64,000 nt of DNA, from NCBI GenBank assembly GCA_918797485.1, contig CAKKNE010000005.1:372001-436000 (forward strand). The letters are read 5' to 3'. The stretch is from Pelagomonas calceolata (taxonomy: Eukaryota; Sar; Pelagophyceae; Pelagomonadales; Pelagomonadaceae). Below, one piece after another: positions 44,321 through 54,076 of this stretch (position 1 is its first letter; every line of letters begins with the position of its first letter). The notes below the pieces were generated by a model, which was given only the letters and a program-made list of their open reading frames with translations, was not told the DNA's origin and did no database searches. The position numbers and the translations under genes were made by a program.

Positions 44321-45976
44321 CTAGAGGACCGGCTCGTCAGCCTCGGGCTGGTCCGCGACGGCCGCGGCCTCCATCAATTTGCCCGTCTCGTCGTACTCGC
44401 TCTGGTCCCCGAAGATGCCCTTCTCGGGGTCCGTGTCGGCGACGCCGACGACGCCGCCCCCCTCCTGCTTGAAGGCCGCCGTCGCGAAGGGCACGAGCCA
44501 GATCCCTATATAGGTAAACACGCCCGCGGCGGCGACGACCTGCCAGATGTAGTAGAGGCCCGCGACGGCCTCGGTGCAGACGCCATCATGAAAAGCCGTC
44601 TCGATGATGGGCTGGAACTTCGTGCAGTTGAGGACGTCGGCCTTAATATCGGCGACGGACGCGAGTAATGATGCGACGCTGGTGGTGACGGCCGTGTCGG
44701 CGGCGGGCACGTTGGCGCAGACGGGGTCCCCGATCACGCACCCGGCCGTGTGGCTCGGAGTGCATGCACTGGTGGCACCTGAAGGTACCTCCAGCAGGTT
44801 CATGTTTACGTCATGGGTACAGAGTTGCAGGGCGGTATCCAGGTTCGCGTCGCACGTCGGCAGGCTCGTCAGCGACGCCGTCGCGTCCGTCAAATTCGCC
44901 ACGGCCGCGGCCATGGCGTCGACGTCTTTGGCCATCGGGTTCTCGCCCGCGCACTCCAAGTAATACGTTAAAGCGGACGTCTCGTTGTTGTCGCGCGCGG
45001 CCGCGAGCATGACGGGCCCCGGGCCGACGTAGCAAAAGTCCGCCAATGCGATCGAGACAATAAACAGCGCGACGAAAATCACTAAAGCCAGAATTAACCC
45101 GGGCCCGCCGGCCCAGCACGCGCCGGTATTTAAATGGCACCAGGCGCAGTTCTTGCTCATCTTCTTGACCTTGCCCTCGGGCATGACGCTGCGGCAGGCC
45201 GTGCACGCCACGCCGAGGCACGTGGTCAAAATGTAAATGATGAACGGCAGCGACACCATCAATGCGATGGCGTAGTTGATCATGTCCTGCACCTGGGGGT
45301 CCTCGGCGCGTTTCCTATATTTCTCGACGTCGGACTTCATGTCGTAGATCGACTGCTTCATCGTGGCGATCGTCGTGTTCGTTTTTGTGAGGTCGGCGAC
45401 GATGTCCGGCGTCGGGTCCGTCTTGCCCGCTAACAACATCGCGTTCGCGTCGCAGGCGATGCCGTTCACGCCCACCGTCATGTCCGTCACACTATTCACC
45501 ATATTCCCCAGGATCTGCTGCAGTCTTCCTAAAATAACCTCGAGCTGTTTCATCGCGTCCGCGACGTCCTCGACGGCGGCGCCGATCCGGTCGGACCCGG
45601 CCGTGTAGCTTAATAAAGAGAGGACGACGCCCACCAATATCAAAGCTAGGGCGATCTTTAGGATAAGGGCCTGCCTTTTACAACACTTCTTCTCGACGCA
45701 CGGGCAGCACTTCTTCTGGATCGGCTTGCCCTTGCAGGCAAAGTGTTTGCAACATAAGCCCAACCGGAAGCACGCGTGGACCAAAAGTAAGATGACGCCG
45801 ATCGCGATGACGGTCGCCATCAGCGTGGTCATGTCCATGTCATAGCTGCCCTCGGCGCCGACGACGACGTCGGGGTCCTCCGGCTGGCTGCCCATGCCCC
45901 AGAGACTTTCTACGGTCTCCGTGCAGGGCGGGTCCGCGTCGCAGGGCGGCGTGGCGGCCGGGCGGGGCGTGGCCAT
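44321..45976 (-). CDS. Five-TM prominin/tweety-like membrane protein, paralogue 2
   Basis: About 551 aa from the Met at 45976 (MATPRPAATPP); the frame is open upstream to 46048. It has the same architecture as the 41284 gene: TM1 (TVIAIGVILLLVHACF), Cys-rich stretch (CPCVEKKCCKR), TM2 (ILKIALALILVGVVLSLL), a helical loop, TM3, a Cys group, TM4 (LILALVIFVALFIVSIAL), a large loop with extra Cys (ACTPSHTAGCVIGDPVC), and TM5 (VVAAAGVFTYIGIWLVPFA). The C-terminus is acidic. Several N-T/S sites in the loops could be glycosylated. A role in membrane curvature or ion transport is inferred from layout only. Confidence 0.7.
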   Translation of the reverse strand: MATPRPAATPPCDADPPCTETVESLWGMGSQPEDPDVVVGAEGSYDMDMTTLMATVIAIGVILLLVHACFRLGLCCKHFACKGKPIQKKCCPCVEKKCCKRQALILKIALALILVGVVLSLLSYTAGSDRIGAAVEDVADAMKQLEVILGRLQQILGNMVNSVTDMTVGVNGIACDANAMLLAGKTDPTPDIVADLTKTNTTIATMKQSIYDMKSDVEKYRKRAEDPQVQDMINYAIALMVSLPFIIYILTTCLGVACTACRSVMPEGKVKKMSKNCAWCHLNTGACWAGGPGLILALVIFVALFIVSIALADFCYVGPGPVMLAAARDNNETSALTYYLECAGENPMAKDVDAMAAAVANLTDATASLTSLPTCDANLDTALQLCTHDVNMNLLEVPSGATSACTPSHTAGCVIGDPVCANVPAADTAVTTSVASLLASVADIKADVLNCTKFQPIIETAFHDGVCTEAVAGLYYIWQVVAAAGVFTYIGIWLVPFATAAFKQEGGGVVGVADTDPEKGIFGDQSEYDETGKLMEAAAVADQPEADEPVL

Positions 45977-46387
45977 CGTGTCCTGTTGCGGGGCAGCCTG
46001 GCTTGGCCGGAGTGGTTGGCCGGCGGGGCTGCTGAGTCCTGCAGTCACCGACTTCTCTCGGTGCCGCTGCCGGGTCCTGGGCGCGGCGGATCCCGGCGCG
46101 AACGGCGGGCGTTGATGGTCCTTTGCCAGGCAAAGGGCACTAGGGCGGCACTAGGATGCACGTGGGGCGCCTATCTCGGGGGATGCCGACTCGTACGGGA
46201 GCGGCGCGTCGACGGGAGAAGGCCCTGGGCGGCGCCGGCGCGCGCCGGGCGCGCGGCGTCTTCGTCGGAGCGCGGCGCGCGGAGCCCTCGCGCTAGACCC
46301 TCCGCTCTAGTCGCACCTCCATCTCTACCACTGTCGACGCATGTCATCTGCGTCCTCCCCAGGGCACCTGCACCTTATTTAAACAAC
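45977..46387. other. Intergenic gap with a 17-nt perfect palindrome
   Basis: 411 nt. CCTTTGCCAGGCAAAGG (46120-46136) is a perfect inverted repeat with a 1-nt centre, 144 nt upstream of the five-TM gene's start, followed by two GGCACTAGG-type direct repeats (46137-46153). Possibly a regulator site. No copy of the recurrent GCTAG motif. Confidence 0.45.
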
Positions 46388-46672
46388 TTATGACTGCGCC
46401 TCGAGCATCTTGCGCATGCGCCCGATCGTCGTCTTCGCCGTCACGGCGGGGGGCGTGTTCAGCATGTACGCGCCGCCGGCGATCACCTTCCGGCACGAGC
46501 CGCACTTCCAGATGCCCGTCGCCTGGCGCTTGACGTTGTCCTTCCCACAAAAGACGCAGTTGTACTTCGAGTGCTGCGAGACCTCCATCTTCTTGATGTT
46601 CTTCCGGATCGACGCGCCGTACCGAATGCCGTACTTGCCGCAGATCCCTACTTTCTTCGTACGCTTACCCAT
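46388..46672 (-). CDS. RPL37A: Ribosomal protein eL43 (RPL37A)
   Basis: 94 aa, full length for the family. It has the conserved start [19 protein letters not shown] and the C4 zinc ribbon (CVFCG and WKCGSC, about residues 39-60), ending in [11 protein letters not shown] and a helical tail. eL43 sits in the large ribosomal subunit near the E site. Intact, single exon. Its upstream gap contains two 21-nt near-identical direct repeats (46790-46841). Confidence 0.97.
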   Translation of the reverse strand: MGKRTKKVGICGKYGIRYGASIRKNIKKMEVSQHSKYNCVFCGKDNVKRQATGIWKCGSCRKVIAGGAYMLNTPPAVTAKTTIGRMRKMLEAQS

Positions 46673-47304
46673 CTTGGCGCGGCGTCGACCTGCGTGAGGG
46701 GCGGGCGGTGAGTGTCTGCGTCCGCGGGCGGCGCGCTCGTCTCGTGTGTGGTGGGGCTACCCGCAGCGACGCCGGGTGCCGTCGCGGGTGTTACCGCGCA
46801 GCCGACGGCCCGTCGCTGGCGTTACTGCGCCGCCGACGGCCGCAGACGGCCAATCGAGCGCGCTTGCAGCACGCGGCTCGGCCGCACAGGGCTGGGCGCC
46901 CGGCAGGGATGCCGGGTGCCCCGTGCTGGCGCAGGCGGGCGCCCAGACGGCCGTACAGGGCAACTCGCGGTTTGCAAGCCAAGTCGCTTATTTTAGCCCG
47001 TGCGGCACGTACGGCGACGCGATTGCAGCAGCTGCGCCTCTGACCAACAGAGCGGCCTCTCGTAGATCGACAGTGTGAACAAGACGCCGTAAGCACGGTT
47101 TAAGCCCGCTTTTGATCGAGTCCTGGCGACGGCACCTCTAGTGCCTCTATAGACCGCTAGCCGAGACTCGTAGAAGACGTCAAAAATCTCTCCTCGCACG
47201 CGCCACAAGCTGCTTCGAGGGCTGGTTGTCGCCCTGAACCCGGCCGGCGCGGAGAGCTTGAGAAGTGAGTGCATGGCAAAAAAGGGCAGCCCAAAATCGC
47301 ATCG
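46673..47304. promoter_or_regulatory. Divergent gap with a direct repeat upstream of eL43
   Basis: 632 nt between eL43 and the WW gene. Two direct repeats, GTTACCGCGCAGCCGACGGC and GTTACTGCGCCGCCGACGGC (21 nt each, starting at 46790 and 46821), are 31 nt apart and 118-169 nt upstream of the eL43 start. They could bind a regulator of ribosomal-protein genes; this is inference. Confidence 0.4.
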
Positions 47305-48177
47305 ATGTCGCACGGCCGCGCCCAGCCGCGTCATCGACGGCGCAAGAGCGATTTCTTCGGCTCGCCCGCAAAGCAGACCAGCGCAGCGCCACCGGTGGCA
47401 GTACCAGAGGCTGCCGATGATGAGTGGGTCCGGTGCCACGACGCGGCGACGGGCGCAAGCTACTACGCGAACCGCCGCTCCTTCGAGGTAAGCTGGACGC
47501 CACCAACGGCAGCAGTTTCGCCGCCGCCGCCGGCCGCCGCCGAGGCGTCGGTGGCCGCCCCGCCGCCGGCACGGGCGCGGCGCGGCGCCGACGCGGCCTG
47601 GATCGGCCGCGGCGGCGCCGCGCTGGCCAAGGCTACGCACGAGGCCCCGACGCCCGTCGTCGCGCCGCCATCGCCGCCGGCTCCCGAGCCGCCGTCACCG
47701 CCGACGCCAGAGCCGCCGCCGCCGCCGGAGCCCGACGACGAGCCGTCCTACGAGGAGTTCGTCGTCGTCGACGAGCGCACCGACAGCGGCACCGAGGAGG
47801 GCAGCGGCGCGTCCTACGAGGAGTTCGAGGAGCTGGAGGAAGTTGTGGTCGTGGCGCCGGAGCCCCGCGCCCCGCTGACGCCCGAGGCTGCGACGCCGGA
47901 GCCTGCCGCCGAGGCTCCGGCTGCGCCGGCCGAGCCGACGCCCGAGCCCTCGCCCTCGCCGCCGGAGCCCGCGCCCACAACACACGCGGCGCCGCCCGCG
48001 AGGAGGAAGACGGCGCAGGAGCTCCTCGCCGCGCTGGCGGAGGTCTCGGAGCGGCTGGCGCCATACGCCGCGGCGTTTGCGCCCGCGCCGCGGAAGCACG
48101 CGCTCCTCGACGTGCGCGGCGCGCCGACGCGGCGCGGCCGCGCGCTCCTCGCGGCGGCGCGGCGGTGCCGTGCATGA
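47305..48177 (+). CDS. WW-domain protein with long Pro/Ala/Glu linker
   Basis: 290 aa from the ATG at 47305 (MSHGRAQPRHRRRK); the frame upstream starts only at a GTG. A WW domain near residues 41-66 reads WVRCHDAATGASYYANRRSFEVSW, with the paired Trp and central Tyr-Tyr. The middle is Pro/Ala/Glu-rich, with two repeats of SYEEF (PSYEEFVVVDE, ASYEEFEELEE). The C-terminal 60 residues are helical (RKTAQELLAALAEVSERL). WW domains bind proline-rich partners. Low-complexity composition makes the C-terminal frame less certain, but it is continuous. No intron seen. Confidence 0.65.
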   Translation: MSHGRAQPRHRRRKSDFFGSPAKQTSAAPPVAVPEAADDEWVRCHDAATGASYYANRRSFEVSWTPPTAAVSPPPPAAAEASVAAPPPARARRGADAAWIGRGGAALAKATHEAPTPVVAPPSPPAPEPPSPPTPEPPPPPEPDDEPSYEEFVVVDERTDSGTEEGSGASYEEFEELEEVVVVAPEPRAPLTPEAATPEPAAEAPAAPAEPTPEPSPSPPEPAPTTHAAPPARRKTAQELLAALAEVSERLAPYAAAFAPAPRKHALLDVRGAPTRRGRALLAAARRCRA

Positions 48178-48565
48178 CCCGTTCCTGTATGTCAAGTCGT
48201 GTTATAGTACTGTGGTAGGAGTGCTCCGGCGACCCTCGCGCGGCCTCCTTCTCTCGAAACTGCCCTACTCCGGATGTCGTTTCGGAGACTTGTGCTCCGA
48301 GTCCTTGACGTCTCATCGACGGCTCGTGGGCGGGCGAGAGGCGACCGCGCAGAGCGGCAGAGTTAGCGCCATCTCCCGCACGACGAGCGCACGGCGGCGC
48401 GCGAGACGCACGCACCGCGGCTCGCGGGCGCTGCACAGCCTCTCCGATCCGGGACGAATCACTACCGCGCGCCGGGGCAGCCGTGGCTAGCCCTTCGCTG
48501 CAGCCCCAGGCAGCACAGCCCAGCCACCCTGCACGCCGCCAGCGCGAGGCAGCCCAAACGCAACG
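48178..48565. other. Intergenic gap
   Basis: 388 nt between two plus-strand genes. Nothing recognised; no motif copy. Confidence 0.4.
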
Positions 48566-50605
48566 ATGGGCGCCCCCCGCTTAGTATTCGATGAGCAAGG
48601 CCGAGGCATGGCCTACTACGCGAGTGGAAGAGTCGCGGCCTGCTGCACGGCGAAGACGTCGTACAGCAGCTGCTTCTATTTTTATAGAGACGACAAAAAA
48701 AATACGCCCCTGTGCACGATCGACGACAAAATGTGCGGCTTCGCCGATGCGAAGGACGGCAGTCGTTTTGTCCTGTCGAAGAAGGGCGGGATCTGGTCCG
48801 ACGGCGACGGTACCATCCGAAGGGAGTGGACCTGGGGCGAAGGCTCGAAACCGCCCTTGGTCACTCTGAAGCTCAGCAATGAACTGACGCTCGAGTTTGC
48901 TGATAGAGAAACGTGTGAAGTGCGCTTAAGGTTTGCCAATTGCAGTCGCGACTTTGACGTGTCTCTCAAGGTGAAACGGAAGGGTTCGTACCTCGACACG
49001 GCTACTCGCGGATTGAAGGGAGCCCTAGATCCGCAGATAGATCGCGTTTCTCTCTCCCAGAGGGTCGCGGAGGTCGGGCTGAAGTCTCAAGCGTTGAAGA
49101 ACACGCTGCACCCCAAGAGTGGTGTCCTGACGAACGCCGGCACGCGATCCATCGTCGCGGCTTTAGAAGCGGGATTCGACACGTACGATGAAACACATAA
49201 CCCGGGCGCCGTCTTCCGAGGCAGGCAGGCCTTCCAGAATTCGGTAGCGATGACGCGCAGTGAGGTGCCTCGCATCGCTCTTACGGGAGACGAGACCGGT
49301 CCGGTCGTCGGTCTGGGCGACACTATATACTCGTCCTCGAAGTGTGAACCTTCTAGCACATTATCGTTGGTCGGTCTGGAACTAGCACATGAGCTAGAAA
49401 GGATGAATCCAAAACTGAAGCGGTCGCAGATGATCCGGGGCGCGTCCGGGCGCTACGACGAGGTCATCCCCGTGTATGGGGGCGTGCCTACCGCGAGAAA
49501 CCCGTCCGGGAAGTTCGAGAGCGGTCGGATGGCTCTACCTCGCATTGAGCCTGCAGATCTGGAGTCTTACGTCGGCTCGAAGGGTGACCAGCTCGTCTGT
49601 GTTCTGTGCACGCGTTTTGATGATCCGGTATGTTGCAAGGCCGAAGCTGTGGCCGAGGCGTGTCGGGGCGAGGTGGTCCGAGGCGAAGTGAGGGATGCGT
49701 CGAAATACGACTTGGTGAAGGTCGAGATGGCCGCGTCCCGCCGCATCGCCGACAGGTACGGCGTCTATGCGCTACCGGCGTTTCTGATGTTCTACAAAGG
49801 GTCATTGGTGTATGCGGGCCAGCTCGGAGGCGAAAAGATTCGCGTCGCGTCGGAGTTCAAGCCCTACAAGATGTTGTACGTGGAGCCGACGTTTTCGGAC
49901 ATGATCTGGGGCGAGAAGTTATTAAGGAAGCTGCGCTTCTCCTGGGATCTGTGTAGTTCTGCGTCTGAAGCCCAGAATTTGAAGACCGTAGCTGAGAGAG
50001 CGTCCATCGAGAAGGGCGAGCGAAAAGCTGCGTATGACGTCGTTCTGGTCGCCGATTCACTTGCTGTAAGTGATGCGGGGCCTTTACAACGGCTGTTCAA
50101 GCAGGGCGACGGCGACGCTTTGGTCGTTGGTCTGGCTGCTCTCAAAGGTCCCGAGGGTGCTTTAGCTTTATCAAAAGCGCGGTTCAACTCCAAGAAGCAG
50201 GGGCTCACGAAAGACGTCGAGGCCGTCCTACCGTCGCACGTCGCGTCTATCTGTGATATGGCGATGACGAAGCCTCTGAAGGGTGGGGCGCTCGAGGACT
50301 TGCTCGAAGTCCTAGGTGATCGGAGGCAAAAACTAGCGGATAGTGATGGAGCGCCGTCGCAGGATTTAGACTACCGAGGCCTCACCACGAAGTCGCTGAT
50401 GCGGAAATGCTACTCAGCCTTGCAGGCCGGCCAGTCGGGCCGGACCATAGCAGACCCGTCCAAACAAAAAAAGCGGAAGAAGATACCTCTCGCGCCGTCG
50501 TACCCCGTGACGAAGAAGTGGACCTTCCCCGCGCCGCCGCTGGACCAGAAGATCGAGCCGCTGATCGATCTGACGTTTCCGGTCGCGGGGCACACGACAC
50601 TCTAA
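48566..50605 (+). CDS. FAM194-like domain plus thioredoxin-like domain protein
   Basis: 679 aa, single exon. The N-terminal ~150 residues resemble the C-terminal FAM194 domain of ERICH6-type proteins (MAYYASGRVAACC, FYFYRDDKKNTPLCTID, LTLEFADRETCEVRLRF). Residues about 345-425 resemble a thioredoxin fold (GDQLVCVLCTRFDD, VEMAASRRIADRYGVYALPAFLMFYKGSLVYAGQ) with the cis-Pro in ALPAF, but no CxxC redox site. The C-terminal third is helical with a basic KKRKK patch. FAM194-like proteins are common in flagellated protists, so a ciliary role is possible but not shown. Confidence 0.7.
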   Translation: MGAPRLVFDEQGRGMAYYASGRVAACCTAKTSYSSCFYFYRDDKKNTPLCTIDDKMCGFADAKDGSRFVLSKKGGIWSDGDGTIRREWTWGEGSKPPLVTLKLSNELTLEFADRETCEVRLRFANCSRDFDVSLKVKRKGSYLDTATRGLKGALDPQIDRVSLSQRVAEVGLKSQALKNTLHPKSGVLTNAGTRSIVAALEAGFDTYDETHNPGAVFRGRQAFQNSVAMTRSEVPRIALTGDETGPVVGLGDTIYSSSKCEPSSTLSLVGLELAHELERMNPKLKRSQMIRGASGRYDEVIPVYGGVPTARNPSGKFESGRMALPRIEPADLESYVGSKGDQLVCVLCTRFDDPVCCKAEAVAEACRGEVVRGEVRDASKYDLVKVEMAASRRIADRYGVYALPAFLMFYKGSLVYAGQLGGEKIRVASEFKPYKMLYVEPTFSDMIWGEKLLRKLRFSWDLCSSASEAQNLKTVAERASIEKGERKAAYDVVLVADSLAVSDAGPLQRLFKQGDGDALVVGLAALKGPEGALALSKARFNSKKQGLTKDVEAVLPSHVASICDMAMTKPLKGGALEDLLEVLGDRRQKLADSDGAPSQDLDYRGLTTKSLMRKCYSALQAGQSGRTIADPSKQKKRKKIPLAPSYPVTKKWTFPAPPLDQKIEPLIDLTFPVAGHTTL

Positions 50606-51035
50606 GGGTACTTTATGTATTTGTTTCGAGGGCGTGGGCCCGCGCCCGCGGATTTCGATTTTGGGCTCTCGTCCCGCTGTATTGTGCTAGAGCTGGTACG
50701 GCGCGGCCTAGAGCGGTCGTTCGAGGGGTGTTCGGGCTGCCCGGCGATGCACGCATTCGAGCTCGAGACTTGTGCGTGGTGCGTTTGCGCGCTGTGCAGC
50801 TGTCGCATCGATCATCTACTGACGCTGCCGAGGTCCGAAAGACAATCAGGCATAGCCGTGCGCAGCTCACTGCGAAAACGCTACGCAAAACCGTGCTCTA
50901 CAGCCTGCACGAGGCTGCACGAGGCTGCTGACCTGTACGCCGTCGACGCGCGCTCTGTACAGCTGACCAGCTCATCCCGCCTGAGTTCACAGCACGGCGC
51001 ACACCCGGTGACTCCTACGCCATCGACGACGCATC
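50606..51035. other. Intergenic gap upstream of the reductase
   Basis: 430 nt between two plus-strand genes. Just before the reductase ATG is CTACGCCATCGACGAC, resembling the introner word, without ends or duplication. Nothing else recognised. Confidence 0.35.
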
Positions 51036-52868
51036 ATGGAGCTCACCCACGTCTTCGGCTTAGCGTCCATTGTCTTCTTACTAGCAGCTATTTACGTGCT
51101 CCGAAGCGGCGACAAGGACGAACAACCAGTAATAAAAAAGCGAGTCAAGAGAGAAGCCCCCAACGGCCGCGTCCATATCTACTTCGGCTCTCAAACGGGC
51201 ACCGCCGAAGGCTACGCCAAGACCATCGCGGACGAAGCGAATAGAAGAGGTTTTGATGCCGAGGTCATCGACCTGGAAGATTTTGATGATGACCACATGA
51301 CGGCGCCGCTCCAGCTCTTCGCCATGGCGACCTATGGGGAAGGCGAGCCGACGGACAACGCGCATCAGTTCGTGGACTGGCTCAAGGCGTCGAAGGATTC
51401 GGGGATTTTGGATGGCAAAAGATTCGCGGTCTTTGGCCTCGGAAACAGGCAATATCAACATTTCAATTCCATGGGCAAACTCACAGATAAATATCTGGAG
51501 AAGGCCGGCGCGGAGCGCGTGCTGGAGGTGGGTCTTGGTGATGATGATGCTGACCTCGAAGCTGATTTCGATCAATGGCGGGAGAACCTCTGGTCGACCT
51601 TGGGAGTCGTGGAAGAGTCGGGAGACGTCCAGGCCTCCCTGAGAGTGGTGTACGGTACTACTCCGACAAAGCCGCTGCAGTCGTCGACGCAGTTTTACGG
51701 GAGCAAAGCCACGTTCACCGTAACAGCTAAAAGAGAATTGAGGACACCTAAGGACGGCGGCTCGACGATCCACGTCGAGTTCGCGACCGAGGCTCCGTAC
51801 GAGACGGCCGATAATTTGAGTATCTTACCTCGCAATTGTAGTGAAGACGTCTCGATGGTTGTGGACGCGTTGAGGCTCGGCGGGTCAAAACAGTTCTCGC
51901 TCGACACGGACGAGGACCGGGTCCCCTTCCCGTCGCCAGTTGCTATTCACGACGCGCTGGCGCAGTACTGCGACCTGACGGCCTTTCCGAAGCGCGGCAC
52001 TGTTGCCGCTCTCGTGCGAGCTGCTATCCAAGCGGGCGCTTCACCAAGTGATGCCCCGCCTTCTATAGACCAGAAAGATGTCTTTGGGAAGTGGGCCAAG
52101 GACGCGCCTACTTTAGCAAGGGCCGTGGCGAAGCTCAAGCCGTTATTTTCTTCCGTCGAGGACACGACTTCCGTCTTCGCCACGCTCCTAGAAAAAGGGC
52201 CTAGGTTACAGCCCAGAGCCTACACGATCTGCTCCTCGTCGAAGGCCGATGCGGAGTTGCATGTCGTTTGTGCCATCGCCGAACTGCCGCATAAGCAGAG
52301 AGGCGTCTGTAGCGCTTATTTGGCCGATTTACAAGTAGGCGACGTGGTACGAGGCGTCGTGAAGCCCTCGGCCTTCCGGGCGCCCATCACGAAGGCGCCC
52401 GTCGTGTTGATTGGGCCTGGTACTGGTATTGCACCCTTCAGAGCTGTTCTGAGGGAGCGCGCCGCGGCGCTCAAGGGTAACGGAGCATCGGGCGCCCCGT
52501 GGGGCCCCGCTCGCGTGTCCTCGGCCATCCTCTACTTCGGTTGTAAAAGGAGAGACGAGGACCACTTATATAGGGACGAGATGAGCGACTGGGACTGTAC
52601 GTTACACCTCGCGTACTCTCGAGAGCAAAAACATAAGGTGTATGTGCAGGATTTGATGCGGAAGAAGAACAACAGTGAGGCGTTAGCTTCGGCCATTATT
52701 GATGGCGGCGGCTCGGTCTATGTCTGTGGTGGGACGAGCATGGGAAGTGCCGTGCTGGAGGCCGTGAAAGACGCGCTGGAGGCGCGGCTGAAGGATCGGG
52801 CGCAGGCGGAGAAGTACGTGCAATCAATGCATGACGGAGGCAGATATGTGCAGGAGCTGTGGTCCTAG
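51036..52868 (+). CDS. POR: NADPH-cytochrome P450 reductase
   Basis: 610 aa. An N-terminal anchor (LTHVFGLASIVFLLAAIYVL) precedes a flavodoxin-like FMN domain (IYFGSQTGTAEGYAKTIADE; ATYGEGEPTDNAHQF; FGLGNRQYQHFN). The FAD domain has RAYTICSSS and the linker helix region, and the NADPH-binding part has GTGIAPFRAVL, YFGCKRRDEDHLY and YVCGGTSMGSAV, ending in QELWS with the C-terminal Trp that stacks on FAD. It passes electrons from NADPH to cytochrome P450s and other ER enzymes. Slightly shorter than animal or plant forms but complete. Single exon. Confidence 0.95.
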   Translation: MELTHVFGLASIVFLLAAIYVLRSGDKDEQPVIKKRVKREAPNGRVHIYFGSQTGTAEGYAKTIADEANRRGFDAEVIDLEDFDDDHMTAPLQLFAMATYGEGEPTDNAHQFVDWLKASKDSGILDGKRFAVFGLGNRQYQHFNSMGKLTDKYLEKAGAERVLEVGLGDDDADLEADFDQWRENLWSTLGVVEESGDVQASLRVVYGTTPTKPLQSSTQFYGSKATFTVTAKRELRTPKDGGSTIHVEFATEAPYETADNLSILPRNCSEDVSMVVDALRLGGSKQFSLDTDEDRVPFPSPVAIHDALAQYCDLTAFPKRGTVAALVRAAIQAGASPSDAPPSIDQKDVFGKWAKDAPTLARAVAKLKPLFSSVEDTTSVFATLLEKGPRLQPRAYTICSSSKADAELHVVCAIAELPHKQRGVCSAYLADLQVGDVVRGVVKPSAFRAPITKAPVVLIGPGTGIAPFRAVLRERAAALKGNGASGAPWGPARVSSAILYFGCKRRDEDHLYRDEMSDWDCTLHLAYSREQKHKVYVQDLMRKKNNSEALASAIIDGGGSVYVCGGTSMGSAVLEAVKDALEARLKDRAQAEKYVQSMHDGGRYVQELWS

Positions 52869-52908
52869 GAGTTTGCATCGGAATAACAGCATTCAAGTTA
52901 CTAGTATA

Positions 52909-53889
52909 TCACAACACGGCGGGCGGCACTTCGGCGCGCGCGCGCTTCGGCGCCGGCGCGGCGACGTCGTCGTGCGCGCACGAGAGGCCGGGAAAGGCCG
53001 CGTAGCATCGATTCGAACCATCTATCTCGGCCCCGAAGAACGCGCGGAGCCGCTCGTCGGTGCCGGACCGCGCGCCGCAGAGCAACGACGCGCGCCGCAG
53101 CGCCGCCCGCGCGCCGTCGCCGCCGACAGCCGCCCAGAGCGCGGAGACCTCGTCCGCCGTCAACGCGCGTGACGCGCCCGCGGCTAGATCACCGAGCGCG
53201 ACGGGCCCAACCGCCGAACGGTGCAGCGTCCGCACGGCCTGGCCGGCGCGGTGGTGGAAGAGCCTTTTGACCACGTGGTTCGCCCCACTCTGGACGACGA
53301 CCTCGTAGGCGAAGCGGCTCTTCGGCGCGCAGCCCGCGGGGCGCGTATCGTCGCCGATGGGCTTCGAACTTTGAAACGTGACGGACTCGAAGCCTACCGG
53401 CGTACCGCGCTCGTTGCGGCCCTTCCGCCGCTCCGTCGCATTCTGTGGGAGGGGCTTCTTTTCGGTCAACGCTACAAGTTGCTCGGCCGTGAGCCCTTCC
53501 GACGCCCGCGGCGCGTCGATTTCGACGACGTAGGTCTTTGGTAGTAAACCAGGACACAGGATCAAACGGGAGAGCTCGAAGTCGTCCGTGAAGAGGAGCA
53601 GGCCCGTCGTCTTCTTGTCCAATTGGCCCACGTGACTCAGGGCCGCGCAGCCCGCCGGTCGGATGTCCTCGATCTTCTCGCCGGCTACCTTGTGGTAGGC
53701 GTGGACGCGGCTCGGTCGTTCCTTGCGTTCAATGGTCGCGCCGTCGACCTTGACTTCTTCTCCTGGGTACACGAGGCGCGCGCCGTCGGCGGGCGCGCCG
53801 TCGATCGTCGCGACGCCTTCGGTAATACCCGCGGCCGCGAGATATGCGTCGAGGCGCCGCGGCAGCGCGGCGAGCTCGTGGTCGGGCAT
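52909..53889 (-). CDS. RsuA/RluB-type pseudouridine synthase
   Basis: 326 aa. An S4-like N-terminal part (RRLDAYLAAAGI, VYPGEEVKVDGATI) is followed by the synthase domain with the catalytic motif VGQLDKKTTGLLLFTDD (Asp in QLD, about residue 90) and LPKTYVVEID. A further motif, NHVVKRLFHHRAGQAVRTLHR, matches the family's C-terminal block. The enzyme isomerises uridine in rRNA, here likely organellar or cytosolic rRNA. An insertion around GRNERGTPVGFES is longer than in bacterial forms. Single exon. A motif copy lies 164 nt upstream. Confidence 0.88.
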   Translation of the reverse strand: MPDHELAALPRRLDAYLAAAGITEGVATIDGAPADGARLVYPGEEVKVDGATIERKERPSRVHAYHKVAGEKIEDIRPAGCAALSHVGQLDKKTTGLLLFTDDFELSRLILCPGLLPKTYVVEIDAPRASEGLTAEQLVALTEKKPLPQNATERRKGRNERGTPVGFESVTFQSSKPIGDDTRPAGCAPKSRFAYEVVVQSGANHVVKRLFHHRAGQAVRTLHRSAVGPVALGDLAAGASRALTADEVSALWAAVGGDGARAALRRASLLCGARSGTDERLRAFFGAEIDGSNRCYAAFPGLSCAHDDVAAPAPKRARAEVPPAVL

Positions 53890-54052
53890 CGATCGGTCCG
53901 TAGTGGCTTTGCGCAGGTGGCTTTATCGATGCGAGTTGGGCCCAATCGCTGCGCGAGACGACTTGTGCTATAGCCTAAGTAGTTCCAAATGCACCAGCGC
54001 TATGATGCACCGCACAGCTTGCCTTTTTTTGTGGGGCCTCGAGGCGCTGCGA

Positions 54053-54076
54053 GCTAGCGTCCAGTAAGACACTAGC
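54053..54076. promoter_or_regulatory. Recurrent GCTAG...CTAGC promoter motif, copy 5
   Basis: Reads GCTAGCGTCCA then GTAAGACACTAGC in the 53890-54357 divergent gap (468 nt), 164 nt from the pseudouridine synthase start and 282 nt from the BT1-like start. A further CACGGCTAGCG fragment lies at 54109. Nothing else was recognised. Confidence 0.65.

Noticed and set aside
47633-48436. 267-codon minus-strand frame
   Set aside because: Antisense shadow of the WW-domain gene; Arg/Ala repeats only.
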